Shown: positions 37,437 to 46,674 of the stretch, piece after piece
Numbering within the stretch: the first letter of the stretch is position 1
How the letters are laid out: each line of letters starts with the position of its first letter
NCBI RefSeq assembly: GCF_001428565.1
Contig: NZ_LMIA01000003.1
Location: forward strand, 799-61,613
Length of the DNA: 60,815 bases
Direction: 5' to 3'
DNA from: Nocardioides sp. Root190
GTDB lineage: Bacteria > Actinomycetota > Actinomycetes > Propionibacteriales > Nocardioidaceae
The notes under the pieces: generated by a model
The model's input: only the letters and a program-made list of their open reading frames with translations
Database searches by the model: none
Told to the model about the DNA's origin: nothing
Position numbers and translations under genes: made by a program

Positions 37437-37443
37437 GCGACTG

Positions 37444-37449
37444 ACCCTA
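37444..37449 (-). promoter_or_regulatory. -10 box (TAGGGT) of ndk
   Basis: TAGGGT on the minus strand is followed by CAGTCGC and the GTG of ndk, with no Shine-Dalgarno sequence. Confidence 0.45.
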
Positions 37450-37468
37450 TCGGCCCGTCCGCGCCGGG

Positions 37469-38230
37469 TCAGCCGCGGTCGAGCGAGCGGGTGATGACCT
37501 TGTTGGCGGAGCGCTGGAAGCCGCGCACGATCGCCTCGAGGGTGAGCCGGCGCAGGGTGCCGATCGTGACCTCCAGCTGGGCGGCGTCCTCGCGGCCGTG
37601 GCTTCGATCACGGCGCCACGGCTCGACGACCTCGTGGTGCAGCACCCGGGTGAGCTCCTCGGCGAGTGCGGCCATGTGACGCTCGATCGCCTCGCCCGCG
37701 GCGCGCATGCCCTCGACCGGGATGTCGACCTGCAGCAGCTCGACGGCGACGTCGAAACCGTGGACGGGCGTGTAGCGGACGCCGCCGCCCTCACCCTCGG
37801 CGCGGCGCAGCAGGCCGAAGTCCTCGATGAGCGTGACCTCGTCGTCGGTGAGCTTGCGACCTGCGTGCTGGTCGAGCTGGCGCCGGGTGAGCTCCTGCGG
37901 CTCGCCGACGGTCCACGAGGTGAGCATCGCGCGCTGCACCGCGAGGTCCTCGACGCCCGCGTCGACCGGGACCGAGGCGAGGTACTTCTCGATGGCCTGC
38001 AGGGTGAAGCCGTGCTCCTGCAGGGCGCGGATCATCTCCAGCCGGGCCAGGTGCGTGTCGTCGTACCACGCCATCCGCCCACGGCGCGCCGGCGGCGGCA
38101 GCAGCCCGAGGCTGGCGTAGTAGCGCGTGGTGCGAACGGTCAGCCCCGCCGCCGAGGCGAGCTCGTCGACCGTGCGAAGGGTCTCGCCTTCAGCATCGTT
38201 GCCCGGATCAACTCCCACTGCGGCGGTCAT
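37469..38230 (-). CDS. MerR-family transcriptional regulator (253 aa)
   Basis: Residues 19-88 form a MerR winged helix (TVDELASAAGLTVRTTRYYASLG, then GRMAWYDDTHLARLEMI), followed by a dimerisation helix and a C-terminal domain of about 140 residues without the metal-binding cysteines of classic MerR, so it likely senses an organic ligand. It is divergent from the yrbE-mce operon, and TGACAGT elements occur in both promoters, which suggests autoregulation and control of mce. ATG 38230 follows a TACTGT -10 box by seven bases. Confidence 0.8.
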   Translation of the reverse strand: MTAAVGVDPGNDAEGETLRTVDELASAAGLTVRTTRYYASLGLLPPPARRGRMAWYDDTHLARLEMIRALQEHGFTLQAIEKYLASVPVDAGVEDLAVQRAMLTSWTVGEPQELTRRQLDQHAGRKLTDDEVTLIEDFGLLRRAEGEGGGVRYTPVHGFDVAVELLQVDIPVEGMRAAGEAIERHMAALAEELTRVLHHEVVEPWRRDRSHGREDAAQLEVTIGTLRRLTLEAIVRGFQRSANKVITRSLDRG

Positions 38231-38237
38231 GACTGTC

Positions 38238-38243
38238 ACAGTA
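38238..38243 (-). promoter_or_regulatory. -10 box (TACTGT) of the MerR gene, flanked by TGACAGT motifs
   Basis: On the minus strand the order is TGACAGT-CG-TACTGT-GACAGTC-ATG. The -10 box lies between two copies of the (T)GACAGT half-site, an arrangement suited to autoregulation. Confidence 0.45.
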
Positions 38244-38367
38244 CGACTGTCATCTCGATCACGCAACGCCGGGGCATCACCCGATCTCAGGCTGGAATGG
38301 GCCGCCGTCGCGAGCCCGTCGAAGTTCGGGCTTGACGTACGTCACACGTGAGTGGACAGTACGGGTG

Positions 38368-38384
38368 TGACAGTGTCACTGTCA
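38368..38384. promoter_or_regulatory. Operator upstream of the mce operon (TGACAGTG-T-CACTGTCA)
   Basis: A perfect inverted repeat with 8-bp arms around a single central base lies 48 bases before the first yrbE start. The half-site TGACAGT also occurs twice at the divergent MerR promoter, making it the best candidate for that regulator's binding site. Confidence 0.6.
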
Positions 38385-38394
38385 TTCTCAAATC

Positions 38395-38410
38395 GTCGTG
38401 CCAGCACGAC
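38395..38410 (+). promoter_or_regulatory. Inverted repeat in the yrbE leader (GTCGTGC-CA-GCACGAC)
   Basis: Seven-bp arms around two bases lie 12 bases upstream of the AGGAGG of the first yrbE gene. The arms are the same as those of the palindrome at 3474-3493. It may form an RNA hairpin or bind a protein. Confidence 0.35.
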
Positions 38411-38432
38411 ACCACTGACCGCAGGAGGGCCG

Positions 38433-39233
38433 ATGGCGTCGAGCAGCGTCCTGCCGGCTCTGCGCCGACCGATCGCCGAGACGCTGGCGACCCTCGACTT
38501 CGGTCGACGCGTCTTCGTCGCGATGGGCCGGTCCCTCAGTGCACGACGCTTCCCGCTGGCCGAGGCCGTCGTCCAGACCTGGTACGCCATCCGGGTCTGC
38601 ACACTGCCGGCGCTCGCCGTGTCGATCCCGTTCGGGATCATCCTCGCGCTGCAGGTCGGCGTGCTGGCCCAGGAGGTCGGCGCCGTCGCGTTCACCGGCG
38701 CGGGCAACACGCTCGCCGTCGTGCGTCAGGCATCGCCCATCATCACCGCCCTCATGCTCTCCGGCGTCGCCGGATCGGCGATCTGTGCGGACCTCGGCTC
38801 CCGCAAGATCCGCGAGGAGATCGACGCGATGGAGGTCATGGGGATCTCGGTCATGGAGCGACTGGTGGTGCCGCGGCTGATCGCGATCGTCGTCGTCGCG
38901 GTGTTCCTCAACGGCATCGTCATGTTCTTCACGATCATGACCACCCTCTCGATCAGCGTCGTGCTCCAGGACCTCCCGCCCGGCAGCTACCTCGCCTCGG
39001 TGACCACGCTCGCCCAGGTCTCGGACCTGTGGCTCTCGCTCACCAAGGCCGCGGTCTTCGCGATCATCTGCGCGGTGGTGGCGTCGTACAAGGGCCTGGG
39101 CGCCGCGCGCGGCCCGACCGGGGTCGGCGAGGCCGTCACCAGCGCGGTCGTCACCAACTTCGTCCTCCTCTTCGCCGCCAACTTCGCGATCTCCCAGATC
39201 CACAGCACGTTCGCCGGGGGGCCGATCGGATGA
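38433..39233 (+). CDS. yrbEA: YrbE/MlaE-family permease, first subunit (266 aa)
   Basis: Five to six membrane helices and the MlaE signature (GVLAQEVGAVAFTGAGNTLAVVRQ, SGVAGSAICADLGSRKIREEIDAMEVMG) identify a permease of a Mce transporter. With the second YrbE and a distant MceG ATPase it moves lipids or sterols across the membrane. The AGGAGG eight bases before ATG 38433 fixes the start; the open frame upstream contains the operator. Its stop overlaps the next gene (ATGA). Confidence 0.92.
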   Translation: MASSSVLPALRRPIAETLATLDFGRRVFVAMGRSLSARRFPLAEAVVQTWYAIRVCTLPALAVSIPFGIILALQVGVLAQEVGAVAFTGAGNTLAVVRQASPIITALMLSGVAGSAICADLGSRKIREEIDAMEVMGISVMERLVVPRLIAIVVVAVFLNGIVMFFTIMTTLSISVVLQDLPPGSYLASVTTLAQVSDLWLSLTKAAVFAIICAVVASYKGLGAARGPTGVGEAVTSAVVTNFVLLFAANFAISQIHSTFAGGPIG

Positions 39234-40078
39234 GCCAGTCCTCCTCGGCCATCGACCCCATCGAGATCGTCGACCGTGCCGTCGTCGGTCCGTGGGCCGG
39301 TGTCGGCCTGCAGATCGTGCTCGCCTGGCGTGCCGTCGCCGGTCTCCCGATCGCCGTGACCCGCTACCGCGGCGAGATCGCGCGCATCCTCGCGGAGGTG
39401 ACCCTCGGCTCCGGCATCTTCCTCGTCGGCGGCGGCGTGGTGGGGGTCGTGCTGCTCCTCTCGACACTGACCGGCACCGAGGTGGGCCTCGAGGGCTACC
39501 AGGGACTCGACGTCATCGGTCTCGCTCCCCTGACCGGCTTCATCTCCGGCTACGCCAACACCCGCGAGCTCGCCCCGATGGTGGCAGCCCTGGGCTTCGC
39601 GGCCCGGATCGGCTGCGGCTTCACCTCACGGATCGGCGCGATGCGGATCAGCGAGGAGATCGACGCCCTCGAGGCGATGGCGATCCGCCCGATCCCGTAC
39701 CTCATCAGCACCCGTCTGGTGGCCTCGTGGATCATCGTCCTGCCGCTGTTCCTGATCGGCCTGGTCGGCACCTACGTCGCCACCGACTTCATGGTGACGA
39801 CGTTCTACGGTCAGTCCGCCGGCACCTACGACCACTACTTCCGCACCTTCGTCGCCCCGATCGACGTCTTCTACTCCGCGATCAAGGTCGTGGTCCTGAC
39901 GACCGTCGTCACCCTGATCCACTGCTACCACGGTTTCACCGCGAGCGGCGGCCCCGAAGGCGTGGGCCGCGCGACGGGCCGCGCGATCCGGGCCAGCATC
40001 ATCTCGCTCACGATCGTCGACATCATCTTGACGCTGCTCCTCTGGGGCGCCGATGCACAGGTCCAGATCTCAGGGTGA
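39230..40078 (+). CDS. yrbEB: YrbE/MlaE-family permease, second subunit (282 aa)
   Basis: The same MlaE fold with the motifs GFISGYANTRELAPMVAALGFAARIG (in pieces), TSRIGAMRISEEIDALEAMAI and about six membrane helices. It forms a heterodimer with the first YrbE. Its ATG overlaps the upstream stop at 39230-39233; the next gene starts four bases after its stop. Confidence 0.92.
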   Translation: MSQSSSAIDPIEIVDRAVVGPWAGVGLQIVLAWRAVAGLPIAVTRYRGEIARILAEVTLGSGIFLVGGGVVGVVLLLSTLTGTEVGLEGYQGLDVIGLAPLTGFISGYANTRELAPMVAALGFAARIGCGFTSRIGAMRISEEIDALEAMAIRPIPYLISTRLVASWIIVLPLFLIGLVGTYVATDFMVTTFYGQSAGTYDHYFRTFVAPIDVFYSAIKVVVLTTVVTLIHCYHGFTASGGPEGVGRATGRAIRASIISLTIVDIILTLLLWGADAQVQISG

Positions 40079-40082
40079 GCCG

Positions 40083-41225
40083 ATGAGCGAGTTCCTCTTC
40101 CCGCACAGCAAGGTCGATCCGCGGACCCTGCGCCTGCGTCTGGCCGCGATCGGCCTGGCCGGCGGCCTCATGGTCGCTGCCGTCCTCGGCGTCCTCGGGC
40201 TGCAGACGCTCGGTGTCCTCAGCGACGCGGCGCGGGTGACCGTCCAGCTCCCGACCGTCGGCGACACGCTCGCGATCAACTCCGACGTGAAGTACAACGG
40301 CCTGCGGGTCGGTCGCGTGATCGAGGTCGACCCGGTCGTCCGCGCCGCCGAGACCGGCTGGGACGGTCCGACGGCGACCGTGCTCGTCGAGACCGAGCAC
40401 GCCGAGCTGATCCCGGCCTCCGTCCGGGCCCGGGTCCTGCCGGGCACCCTGTTCGGCAACGACTTCGTCGACCTGGTCGCAGCCACGAGCCCCGGGCAGG
40501 CCGAGACCACGGCCGCCGCCAGCACCACCGTCTCCGCGGCCGGCGGCCACCTCGCCGACGGCGACGTGGTGGAGGCCGACACCTCCGAGCAGACCCTGCG
40601 CCTGATGGACACGCTCTCGGCCACCCAGCGCCTGCTCGTCTCGATCGACCCCGCCCAGTGGGACGTCGCGCTCTCCCAGCTCGCCGACTCGCTCGACGGA
40701 CGCGGCGCGACGATCGCCACGATGGTCGCTGACGCCAACGGCGTGCTCGGTCGGTGGGAGGACCTGCAACCGACCGTACGCCGCGACGTCGACCTGCTGA
40801 CGGCCAACGCCGACCTGCTCGCCGACATCGAGCCGCAGCTCGTCCGCACCCTCCGGGACACCCGCCCCCTGGCCCGCACCCTCGTGCGGCAGCAGGAGGG
40901 CACGACCACCCTGCTCCGGGGGATCACCACGCTCCTCGAGGGCAAGGAGGGCGTCATCCCGTTCCTCCTCGAGCACGGCGACGAGACCGCTCGCCTGCTC
41001 AACGCGACCGCCGCCAACCTCGAGGTCTTCGCCGCGCGGTACCCCTCCTTCGCCCGCGTGCTCCAGAAGGTCCCGCAGCTGCTCCGCAACGGCGCCAAGG
41101 CCGTCCAGGGCGGCAACATCCAGATGGAAGGTGTCCTCGGGCCGACCTTCGTGGGCGAGTACGGCCCGCAGGACTGCCCCGAGTACTACGGCGCCACGGG
41201 CCGTTGCACCGGAGGTGGCCGATGA
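40083..41225 (+). CDS. mceA: Mce-family protein A (380 aa)
   Basis: One N-terminal membrane helix (residues 23-44) followed by the MCE/MlaD beta-barrel (about 45-130, containing VKYNGLRVGRVIEV and LPGTLFGNDFVDLV) and a long helical needle domain typical of actinobacterial Mce proteins. The Mce hexamer forms a periplasmic channel feeding the YrbE permeases. Cys374 and another near the C-terminus (DCPEYYG, GRCTGG) are conserved in MceA. The GTGA/ATGA overlaps through the operon couple translation. Confidence 0.9.
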   Translation: MSEFLFPHSKVDPRTLRLRLAAIGLAGGLMVAAVLGVLGLQTLGVLSDAARVTVQLPTVGDTLAINSDVKYNGLRVGRVIEVDPVVRAAETGWDGPTATVLVETEHAELIPASVRARVLPGTLFGNDFVDLVAATSPGQAETTAAASTTVSAAGGHLADGDVVEADTSEQTLRLMDTLSATQRLLVSIDPAQWDVALSQLADSLDGRGATIATMVADANGVLGRWEDLQPTVRRDVDLLTANADLLADIEPQLVRTLRDTRPLARTLVRQQEGTTTLLRGITTLLEGKEGVIPFLLEHGDETARLLNATAANLEVFAARYPSFARVLQKVPQLLRNGAKAVQGGNIQMEGVLGPTFVGEYGPQDCPEYYGATGRCTGGGR

Positions 41226-42277
41226 GTCGCCAGCTCAGCGAGCTGCGCCGCAACAAGGGCGCCGTGCTCGGGGTCGCCGTGTTCAGCCTCGTCGCCATCC
41301 TCCTGACCTCGATGGTCGCCGGCACCCTCTCCCGCAGCTCGGGCGCGGACACCATCACCGTCACCGCCGTCTTCCGCGACGCCACGGGCCTGCGGCCCGG
41401 CGACGACGTACGCCTTGCCGGGGTCCGCATCGGTCGGGTCGGTGAGACCCACGTGGGCCAGGGCAAGGACGCCGGGCTCGCCGTCGTCACCCTCCGGGTC
41501 GACCGCGACCAGGGTCTCCACGACGACATCACCGCCTCGGTGGACTACCTCAACCTCATGGGCCAGCGGTACGTCGCCATCTCGCGCCCCGACCGCGCGG
41601 CCGAGGCGGGCGACCTCGCCGACGGCGCCCGGATCCCGCTCGCCCGGACCCGCTCGGCGCTCGACCTGACGGCCATGTTCAACGCCTTCGAGCCGATCTT
41701 CGACCTGCTCGAGCCGGGCGACGTCAACCAGCTCGCGAGCAACATCGTGCAGGTCCTGCAGGGCCAGGGACCGACCATCCGCCACCTGCTCGACCAGACC
41801 GCCGAGCTGACCTCAGGCCTGGTCGATCGCGAGGACACCCTCACCCGCGTCGTCGAGAACGTGACGCTCGTGATGGACACCACCAACGAGCACCGCGACG
41901 AGGTCACCGCCCTCGTGGACGGCCTGGACTCGCTCACCAGAGGACTGGCCAAGGACCGCGACCGGATCGCCACCAGCCTGGACGGGATCGACCGGTTGAG
42001 CCGCACGACCGCCGACCTGGTCGAGGACGCTCGTCCCCTCGTCGAGGACGTGTCGGCCCTGAGCCAGCCGTGGCTGAGGTACCTCGGCTCGCGCACCGAC
42101 CTGCTCGCCGACACCGGCGCCGCGCTGCCCCAGCAGCTGCGCGTCTATCTCCGCACCCTGGGCTACGGCAGCTACCTCAACGTCTACGTCTGCAACCTCT
42201 ACGGCCAGTTCAAGGGCGTCCCGGCCAAGGTCGACCTCGGCGTGACCGGCAACAAGCACACGGAGAGGTGTCGCTGA
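41222..42277 (+). CDS. mceB: Mce-family protein B (351 aa)
   Basis: A membrane helix (residues 14-33) leads to an MCE domain with DATGLRPGDDVRLAGVRIGRV and YLNLMGQRYVAI, then a helical region and the typical MceB ending VNVYVCNLYGQFKG-like (here LNVYVCNLYGQFKGVPAK). ATG 41222 overlaps the mceA stop. One subunit of the hetero-hexamer. Confidence 0.92.
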   Translation: MSRQLSELRRNKGAVLGVAVFSLVAILLTSMVAGTLSRSSGADTITVTAVFRDATGLRPGDDVRLAGVRIGRVGETHVGQGKDAGLAVVTLRVDRDQGLHDDITASVDYLNLMGQRYVAISRPDRAAEAGDLADGARIPLARTRSALDLTAMFNAFEPIFDLLEPGDVNQLASNIVQVLQGQGPTIRHLLDQTAELTSGLVDREDTLTRVVENVTLVMDTTNEHRDEVTALVDGLDSLTRGLAKDRDRIATSLDGIDRLSRTTADLVEDARPLVEDVSALSQPWLRYLGSRTDLLADTGAALPQQLRVYLRTLGYGSYLNVYVCNLYGQFKGVPAKVDLGVTGNKHTERCR

Positions 42278-43269
42278 TGGGCACCGTGACGGGCACCTGG
42301 CGACGTCTGGCCTGGCCGCTGCGGGTCGTGATCGGCGCCCTGCTGGTCGGGATGGTCGTGATCGGCCTCCAGACGATCAGTGGCGACTCGTCGTACCACG
42401 CCCGGCTGCGGCACGCAGCCGGCATCAAGGCCGGTGACGACGTCCGGGTGGCCGGTCTCAAGGTCGGCAAGGTCACCAGCGTGGAGGCGGACCGCGACGA
42501 GGTCGACGTCGCCTTCACTCTCGACCAGGCGCCCGAGGAGCTCGGCCTCACCGCGGACAGCCCGGCCGAGGTCAAGATCCTCTCGATCCTCGGGCAGCGC
42601 TTCCTGTCCCTCACTCCCGGCCGCGGGAAGACCCTCGCGAGCGGCGCGACCATCGGCGTCGAGCACTCACGTGACTCGTACACCATCGAGCGCTTCTGGC
42701 TGGAGGCCACGCCCCAGGTGCAGGCCCTCGACCTGGAGAAGATCCAGGGAGCCGTGGACGTGCTCGCCACCGACCTGGCCATCGCACCCGAACAGCTGCG
42801 CGACGCCCTCGACGGCATCGCTGGTGTCTCGGCGATCGCGAACGACCGCGAGCAGCAGATCGACTCCCTGCTGACCGCCACCCGGCAGGTCACCGACCTC
42901 GTGCTCAGCCAGACCGACAAGATCGACGAGGTCATGTCCAACGGCACGCTGGTGATGACGATGGTCCAGCAGCGCAAGGAGACCCTCCGCTCGCTGCTCG
43001 TCAACGCGGAGCGATTCGTCACCGGGCTCACCGGGCTGGTGCGGACCACGGCACCCCAGCTCAAGCCTGCCCTGCGCGACCTGCGCGCGGTGCTCCGGAC
43101 CCTCAACGACCACCAGGACGACCTCGACGAGACGATGCGCCTCGCCGGACCGACCATGCGGGTGTTCACCAACGCCACCGGCGACGGTCCGTGGCTCGGT
43201 GTCAACGCACCGTGGGCGATCCTCCCCGATGACCTCTTCTGCTCGATCACCCCGGAGAAGTGCCGATGA
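42277..43269 (+). CDS. mceC: Mce-family protein C (330 aa)
   Basis: A membrane helix (residues 16-33), MCE domain (HAAGIKAGDDVRVAGLKVGKV, ILGQRFLSLTP) and a coiled helical domain. The start overlaps the mceB stop by one base (TGATG at 42275-42279). The C-terminus FCSITPEKCR carries two cysteines likely paired. Part of the lipid channel. Confidence 0.92.
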   Translation: MGTVTGTWRRLAWPLRVVIGALLVGMVVIGLQTISGDSSYHARLRHAAGIKAGDDVRVAGLKVGKVTSVEADRDEVDVAFTLDQAPEELGLTADSPAEVKILSILGQRFLSLTPGRGKTLASGATIGVEHSRDSYTIERFWLEATPQVQALDLEKIQGAVDVLATDLAIAPEQLRDALDGIAGVSAIANDREQQIDSLLTATRQVTDLVLSQTDKIDEVMSNGTLVMTMVQQRKETLRSLLVNAERFVTGLTGLVRTTAPQLKPALRDLRAVLRTLNDHQDDLDETMRLAGPTMRVFTNATGDGPWLGVNAPWAILPDDLFCSITPEKCR

Positions 43270-44402
43270 ACCGCCGCCATCTCGTCCTCGCGGCAGTCGG
43301 TGTGCTGGCCCTGGTCCTGGCCGTCTCCGGCGTTCGTCTGCTCGGTTGGCTCGGCGGTGAGGACGACGACGCGCTGGTCGTCACCGCGGACTTCGCCGAC
43401 ACGACCGGGGTGTACGTCGGCAACGACGTCACCTATCTCGGCGTCAAGGTCGGCGAGATCGTGGAGGTCGAGCCACACGGCACGACCATGCGGATCGTCA
43501 TGCAGCTGGAAGGGGACACCGAGCTCCCCGAGGACGCCGGCGCCCAGATCCTCCAGGGCTCGCTCGTGACCGACCGCTTCGTCGAGGTCGGTCCCGCCTA
43601 CACCGGCGGTCCCCGGCTCCGCGACGGGGCGAACATCGCCGCCGACCACACCCGCTCCCCCGCGACCGTCGACGAGATCGCGCGCTCCATCGACGACCTC
43701 GTCCTGGCACTCGACGCCGACCTCGGTGGCGCCGATGGCCGCAAGGGTCTCGGCGAGGCACTCGAGGTCACCGCGCGAACCCTCGACGGCAACGGCCCCC
43801 ACCTGCGCCGGGCGCTCGCCGAGAGCCGCGACGCCCTCGCGATGATCAACTCCAAGGACGCCGACATCACGGCTGTGACCGACAACCTGCTCACGCTCAC
43901 TAAGGTGCTGGCGACCCGGGACCGGCGGATCCGGACCTTCACCGACGCGGCCGCCGACACCACCGCCGTGATCGACGACCAGCGCGACGAGCTCGTCGCC
44001 GCGCTGGAGGGCCTGGACGAGCTGACCGGCCTGACCAACCAGTTCCTCAAGGACAACGGTGAGGTGATCGGTGATGACCTCAAGGGTCTCGCCGATGTCG
44101 TCGGCGTGATCCGCGGCCACCAGGACTCGCTCGAGGAGGCCTTCGACGTGATGCCGACCATGGCCGAGAACTTCGCCCGCGCCTACGACTGGAAGCTCGG
44201 CCGGCTGCGGGTCCAGTTCGCCTTCTCGGTCGGCCCCTTCTCCTCGGCGTTCCGCGACCACACCTGCCGGGTGCTCGCCGAGTCCCTGGCCGGCGAGATG
44301 GGCGGCAAGCTCTGCGGCGCGCTGTTCAACTCCGAGGGCACCGGCGCCCTCGACGGCCTCTTCGACGGCATCTACGACGGCCTGCCCGGAGGCTTCCCGT
44401 GA
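43266..44402 (+). CDS. mceD: Mce-family protein D (378 aa)
   Basis: Membrane helix (residues 5-24), MCE domain with FADTTGVYVGNDVTYLGVKVG and ILQGSLVTDRFVEV, then helical needle. Start ATG overlaps the mceC stop (43266-43269). An in-frame ATG two codons upstream is inside mceC and less likely. Confidence 0.92.
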   Translation: MNRRHLVLAAVGVLALVLAVSGVRLLGWLGGEDDDALVVTADFADTTGVYVGNDVTYLGVKVGEIVEVEPHGTTMRIVMQLEGDTELPEDAGAQILQGSLVTDRFVEVGPAYTGGPRLRDGANIAADHTRSPATVDEIARSIDDLVLALDADLGGADGRKGLGEALEVTARTLDGNGPHLRRALAESRDALAMINSKDADITAVTDNLLTLTKVLATRDRRIRTFTDAAADTTAVIDDQRDELVAALEGLDELTGLTNQFLKDNGEVIGDDLKGLADVVGVIRGHQDSLEEAFDVMPTMAENFARAYDWKLGRLRVQFAFSVGPFSSAFRDHTCRVLAESLAGEMGGKLCGALFNSEGTGALDGLFDGIYDGLPGGFP

Positions 44403-45439
44403 CGGCCGGGTCGCGCACGCTGAGGCGCGCTGCTGCAGGCCTGGCCTTCTCACTGGGCACCCTGGTCGCCGGCTCGGGGTGCGGACTCCAGCTCGAGGAC
44501 ATCCCCATGCCGAGCCTGGTGGACGGTGAGACGTACGCCGTGACGATCGAGTTCACCGACGCCCTCAACCTCCCCGTCGACGCCCCGGTCAAGCTCGAGG
44601 GCGCGACCGTGGGACAGGTGACGGCCGTCGAGCCGGGCGACTACGTGGCCGAGGTGCACCTGGCCCTCTCGACGACCGTCGAGCTGCCCGCCACCTCGCG
44701 TGCCGAGATCCGGCTCACCTCGCCGATGGGCACCGCGTTCGTCCAGCTCTTCCCCGGGGGCAAGGGCGAGCTCCTGGCGGAGGGCGGCATGCTGCCGGTC
44801 GCCGCGACGGGCACTGCCCCTGACGTCACCGACCTGCTGTCCTCCCTGTCCACCGTCGTGACCGGCGGCACCTTCGGTGACATCTCGACGATCATCAAGC
44901 AGCTCAACGTCGCGCTGACCGGCAACTCCGGCGACGTACGACGCCTGTTCGCCAGGCTGGACACCGCCGTGACCGACCTGAACAGCCAGTTCCCCAGGAT
45001 CGACAGGCTCACTGCAGCGCTGGACACCCTGACCACCCGCCTGGTCGACGACCTGCCGGAGATCACCGACTCGCTCACGGACCTGACCGACCTGGTGACC
45101 AGCCTGGACCGGCAGCGCTCGGACCTCGTGCTGGCGATGGAGTCGCTCACCCAGTTCGACGCCGTCGCGACGCCGCTGACCCGGACGGTGCGCGACGACC
45201 TCCTCGAACAGCTCAAGGACATGCGTCCCGTCGTACGCACGCTGCTCGACGAGCGGGCGAACGTCGACGGTGTCATGCAGGGCCTGATCGACTTCGCCGG
45301 CGGCAGCGACGAGGCCGCTCCCGGCGACTACGCCAACTTCGACCTGACGTTCCTGCTCGACCCGGAGGCACTGCTCAACTTCGAGGGACCGGACGACGAC
45401 GTGCAGGACCTTCCCGAGCTGGGAGTGGGACTCGAATGA
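44399..45439 (+). CDS. mceE: Mce-family lipoprotein E (346 aa)
   Basis: A lipobox-like VAGSGC with Cys28 replaces the membrane anchor, as in the MceE/LprK class. The MCE domain contains FTDALNLPVDAPVKLEGATVG and SPMGTAFVQLFPG, followed by helices. The GTG start overlaps the mceD stop (GTGA). It is the lipid-anchored member of the hexamer. Confidence 0.92.
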   Translation: MTAGSRTLRRAAAGLAFSLGTLVAGSGCGLQLEDIPMPSLVDGETYAVTIEFTDALNLPVDAPVKLEGATVGQVTAVEPGDYVAEVHLALSTTVELPATSRAEIRLTSPMGTAFVQLFPGGKGELLAEGGMLPVAATGTAPDVTDLLSSLSTVVTGGTFGDISTIIKQLNVALTGNSGDVRRLFARLDTAVTDLNSQFPRIDRLTAALDTLTTRLVDDLPEITDSLTDLTDLVTSLDRQRSDLVLAMESLTQFDAVATPLTRTVRDDLLEQLKDMRPVVRTLLDERANVDGVMQGLIDFAGGSDEAAPGDYANFDLTFLLDPEALLNFEGPDDDVQDLPELGVGLE

Positions 45440-46584
45440 CGACGGAGACCGGGGACCAGGTCCCCTTCAACACGGAGTCGAGCGCGCAGGTGTGGCGGCG
45501 ACGGATCCGCACCGCGCAGGCTCTGATCATCCTCATCCTCATCGGTGGGGTCGTCTACGTCACCGACACCGTGGTCGGGGGCTCGCTGTTCCGCGATCCG
45601 TACCACCTCACGGTGCAGCTCCCCCAGGCCGGCGGGCTCCACGTGGGATCCGTCGTGACCTACCGCGGCCAGCGGGTCGGCGAGGTCATCGACGTCCGGC
45701 TGGGCGACGAGGCCGGGGTCGGTGCCCTGGCCGAGCTCGAGATCGAGGAGCACGTCGAGATCCCGGTCGACAGCGCGATGGAGGTCCGCAACCTCTCCGC
45801 CGTCGGCGAGCAGTACCTCGACATCCGCCCGCGCGTGGCCGACGGCCCCTACCTGGCCGACGGCGCCACCGTCCCGGTCTCGGAGACCACGATCCCGCTC
45901 ACCGTGCCCGAGGTCCTGGCCCATGCGCAGGGACTGATGTCCTCCCTGGACGTCGACGACATCGCGACCATCGCCGACGAGACGGCGACCATCTTCGGCA
46001 ACGCCGACGAGGACGTCGACCTCCGGGCGCTGGCGATCGAGATGGAGACCGCCTTCGCCATGCTGCGCCGCCTGGAGCCGACCCTCACCCGCCTGGTCAC
46101 CACGGCCGAGACGCCATTGACGACGATCGACGACCTCGCCCCGCAGCTGCGCAGCATGTCCGGCGACCTGGAGGCGATCGCCCGATCCCTCGCGAAGGCG
46201 ACACCCGACATCCGGCGCGCGGTCACGACCTCGCTCGACCTGCTCCCCCGGCTCGATCGGTGGTGGCGTGAGCTCGCCCCCGAGCTGAGGAGCCTGCTCC
46301 GCTCGGGCGTCCCTCTCACCGAGATGGCGGCCGGTCACCTCCGCGGGCTGCACCACTGGCTCGACTGGGTCCCCCTCCAGGCCGACGTGATGGCCGGGAG
46401 CACCCGCGAGGGCAGCGGACGGGTGCTCCTCGTGCCCCGCATCCTCAAGAACTGCGTCTACGACAAGTCGGTCCAGCGCGACATCCAGGACCTCGAGGCC
46501 CGCACTCCGGTGACCGACGTCCGCTGCATCGACCCGCCGGCCGGCACCCAGGGACGTGGCTCCGCCACCGTCCCGCAGCAGTGA
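45436..46584 (+). CDS. mceF: Mce-family protein F (382 aa)
   Basis: A membrane helix (residues 30-46), MCE domain with LPQAGGLHVGSVVTYRGQRVGEV and LSAVGEQYLDIRP, and the helical region end in a Pro/Gly tail with a cysteine pair (NCVYD, VRCIDPP). Start ATG overlaps the mceE stop. It closes the six-gene mce set; no Mas proteins follow and MceG is not in the window. Confidence 0.92.
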   Translation: MTTETGDQVPFNTESSAQVWRRRIRTAQALIILILIGGVVYVTDTVVGGSLFRDPYHLTVQLPQAGGLHVGSVVTYRGQRVGEVIDVRLGDEAGVGALAELEIEEHVEIPVDSAMEVRNLSAVGEQYLDIRPRVADGPYLADGATVPVSETTIPLTVPEVLAHAQGLMSSLDVDDIATIADETATIFGNADEDVDLRALAIEMETAFAMLRRLEPTLTRLVTTAETPLTTIDDLAPQLRSMSGDLEAIARSLAKATPDIRRAVTTSLDLLPRLDRWWRELAPELRSLLRSGVPLTEMAAGHLRGLHHWLDWVPLQADVMAGSTREGSGRVLLVPRILKNCVYDKSVQRDIQDLEARTPVTDVRCIDPPAGTQGRGSATVPQQ

Positions 46585-46610
46585 CCGGCAGTGACCCGGC
46601 AGTGACCCGG
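46579..46610 (+). repeat. Three tandem copies of CAGTGACC(C)GG at the mceF stop
   Basis: Units of 10, 11 and 11 bases follow each other directly; the first contains the TGA stop of mceF. The repeated TGA in shifted frames gives extra stops after mceF. It is probably a slippage product rather than a functional site. Confidence 0.6.
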
Positions 46611-46674
46611 CCGATCGCCCCGGTCGCACCAGACCTCCTCCCCGCATGACCCATCCCCCGAAAGGAATGTCCCC

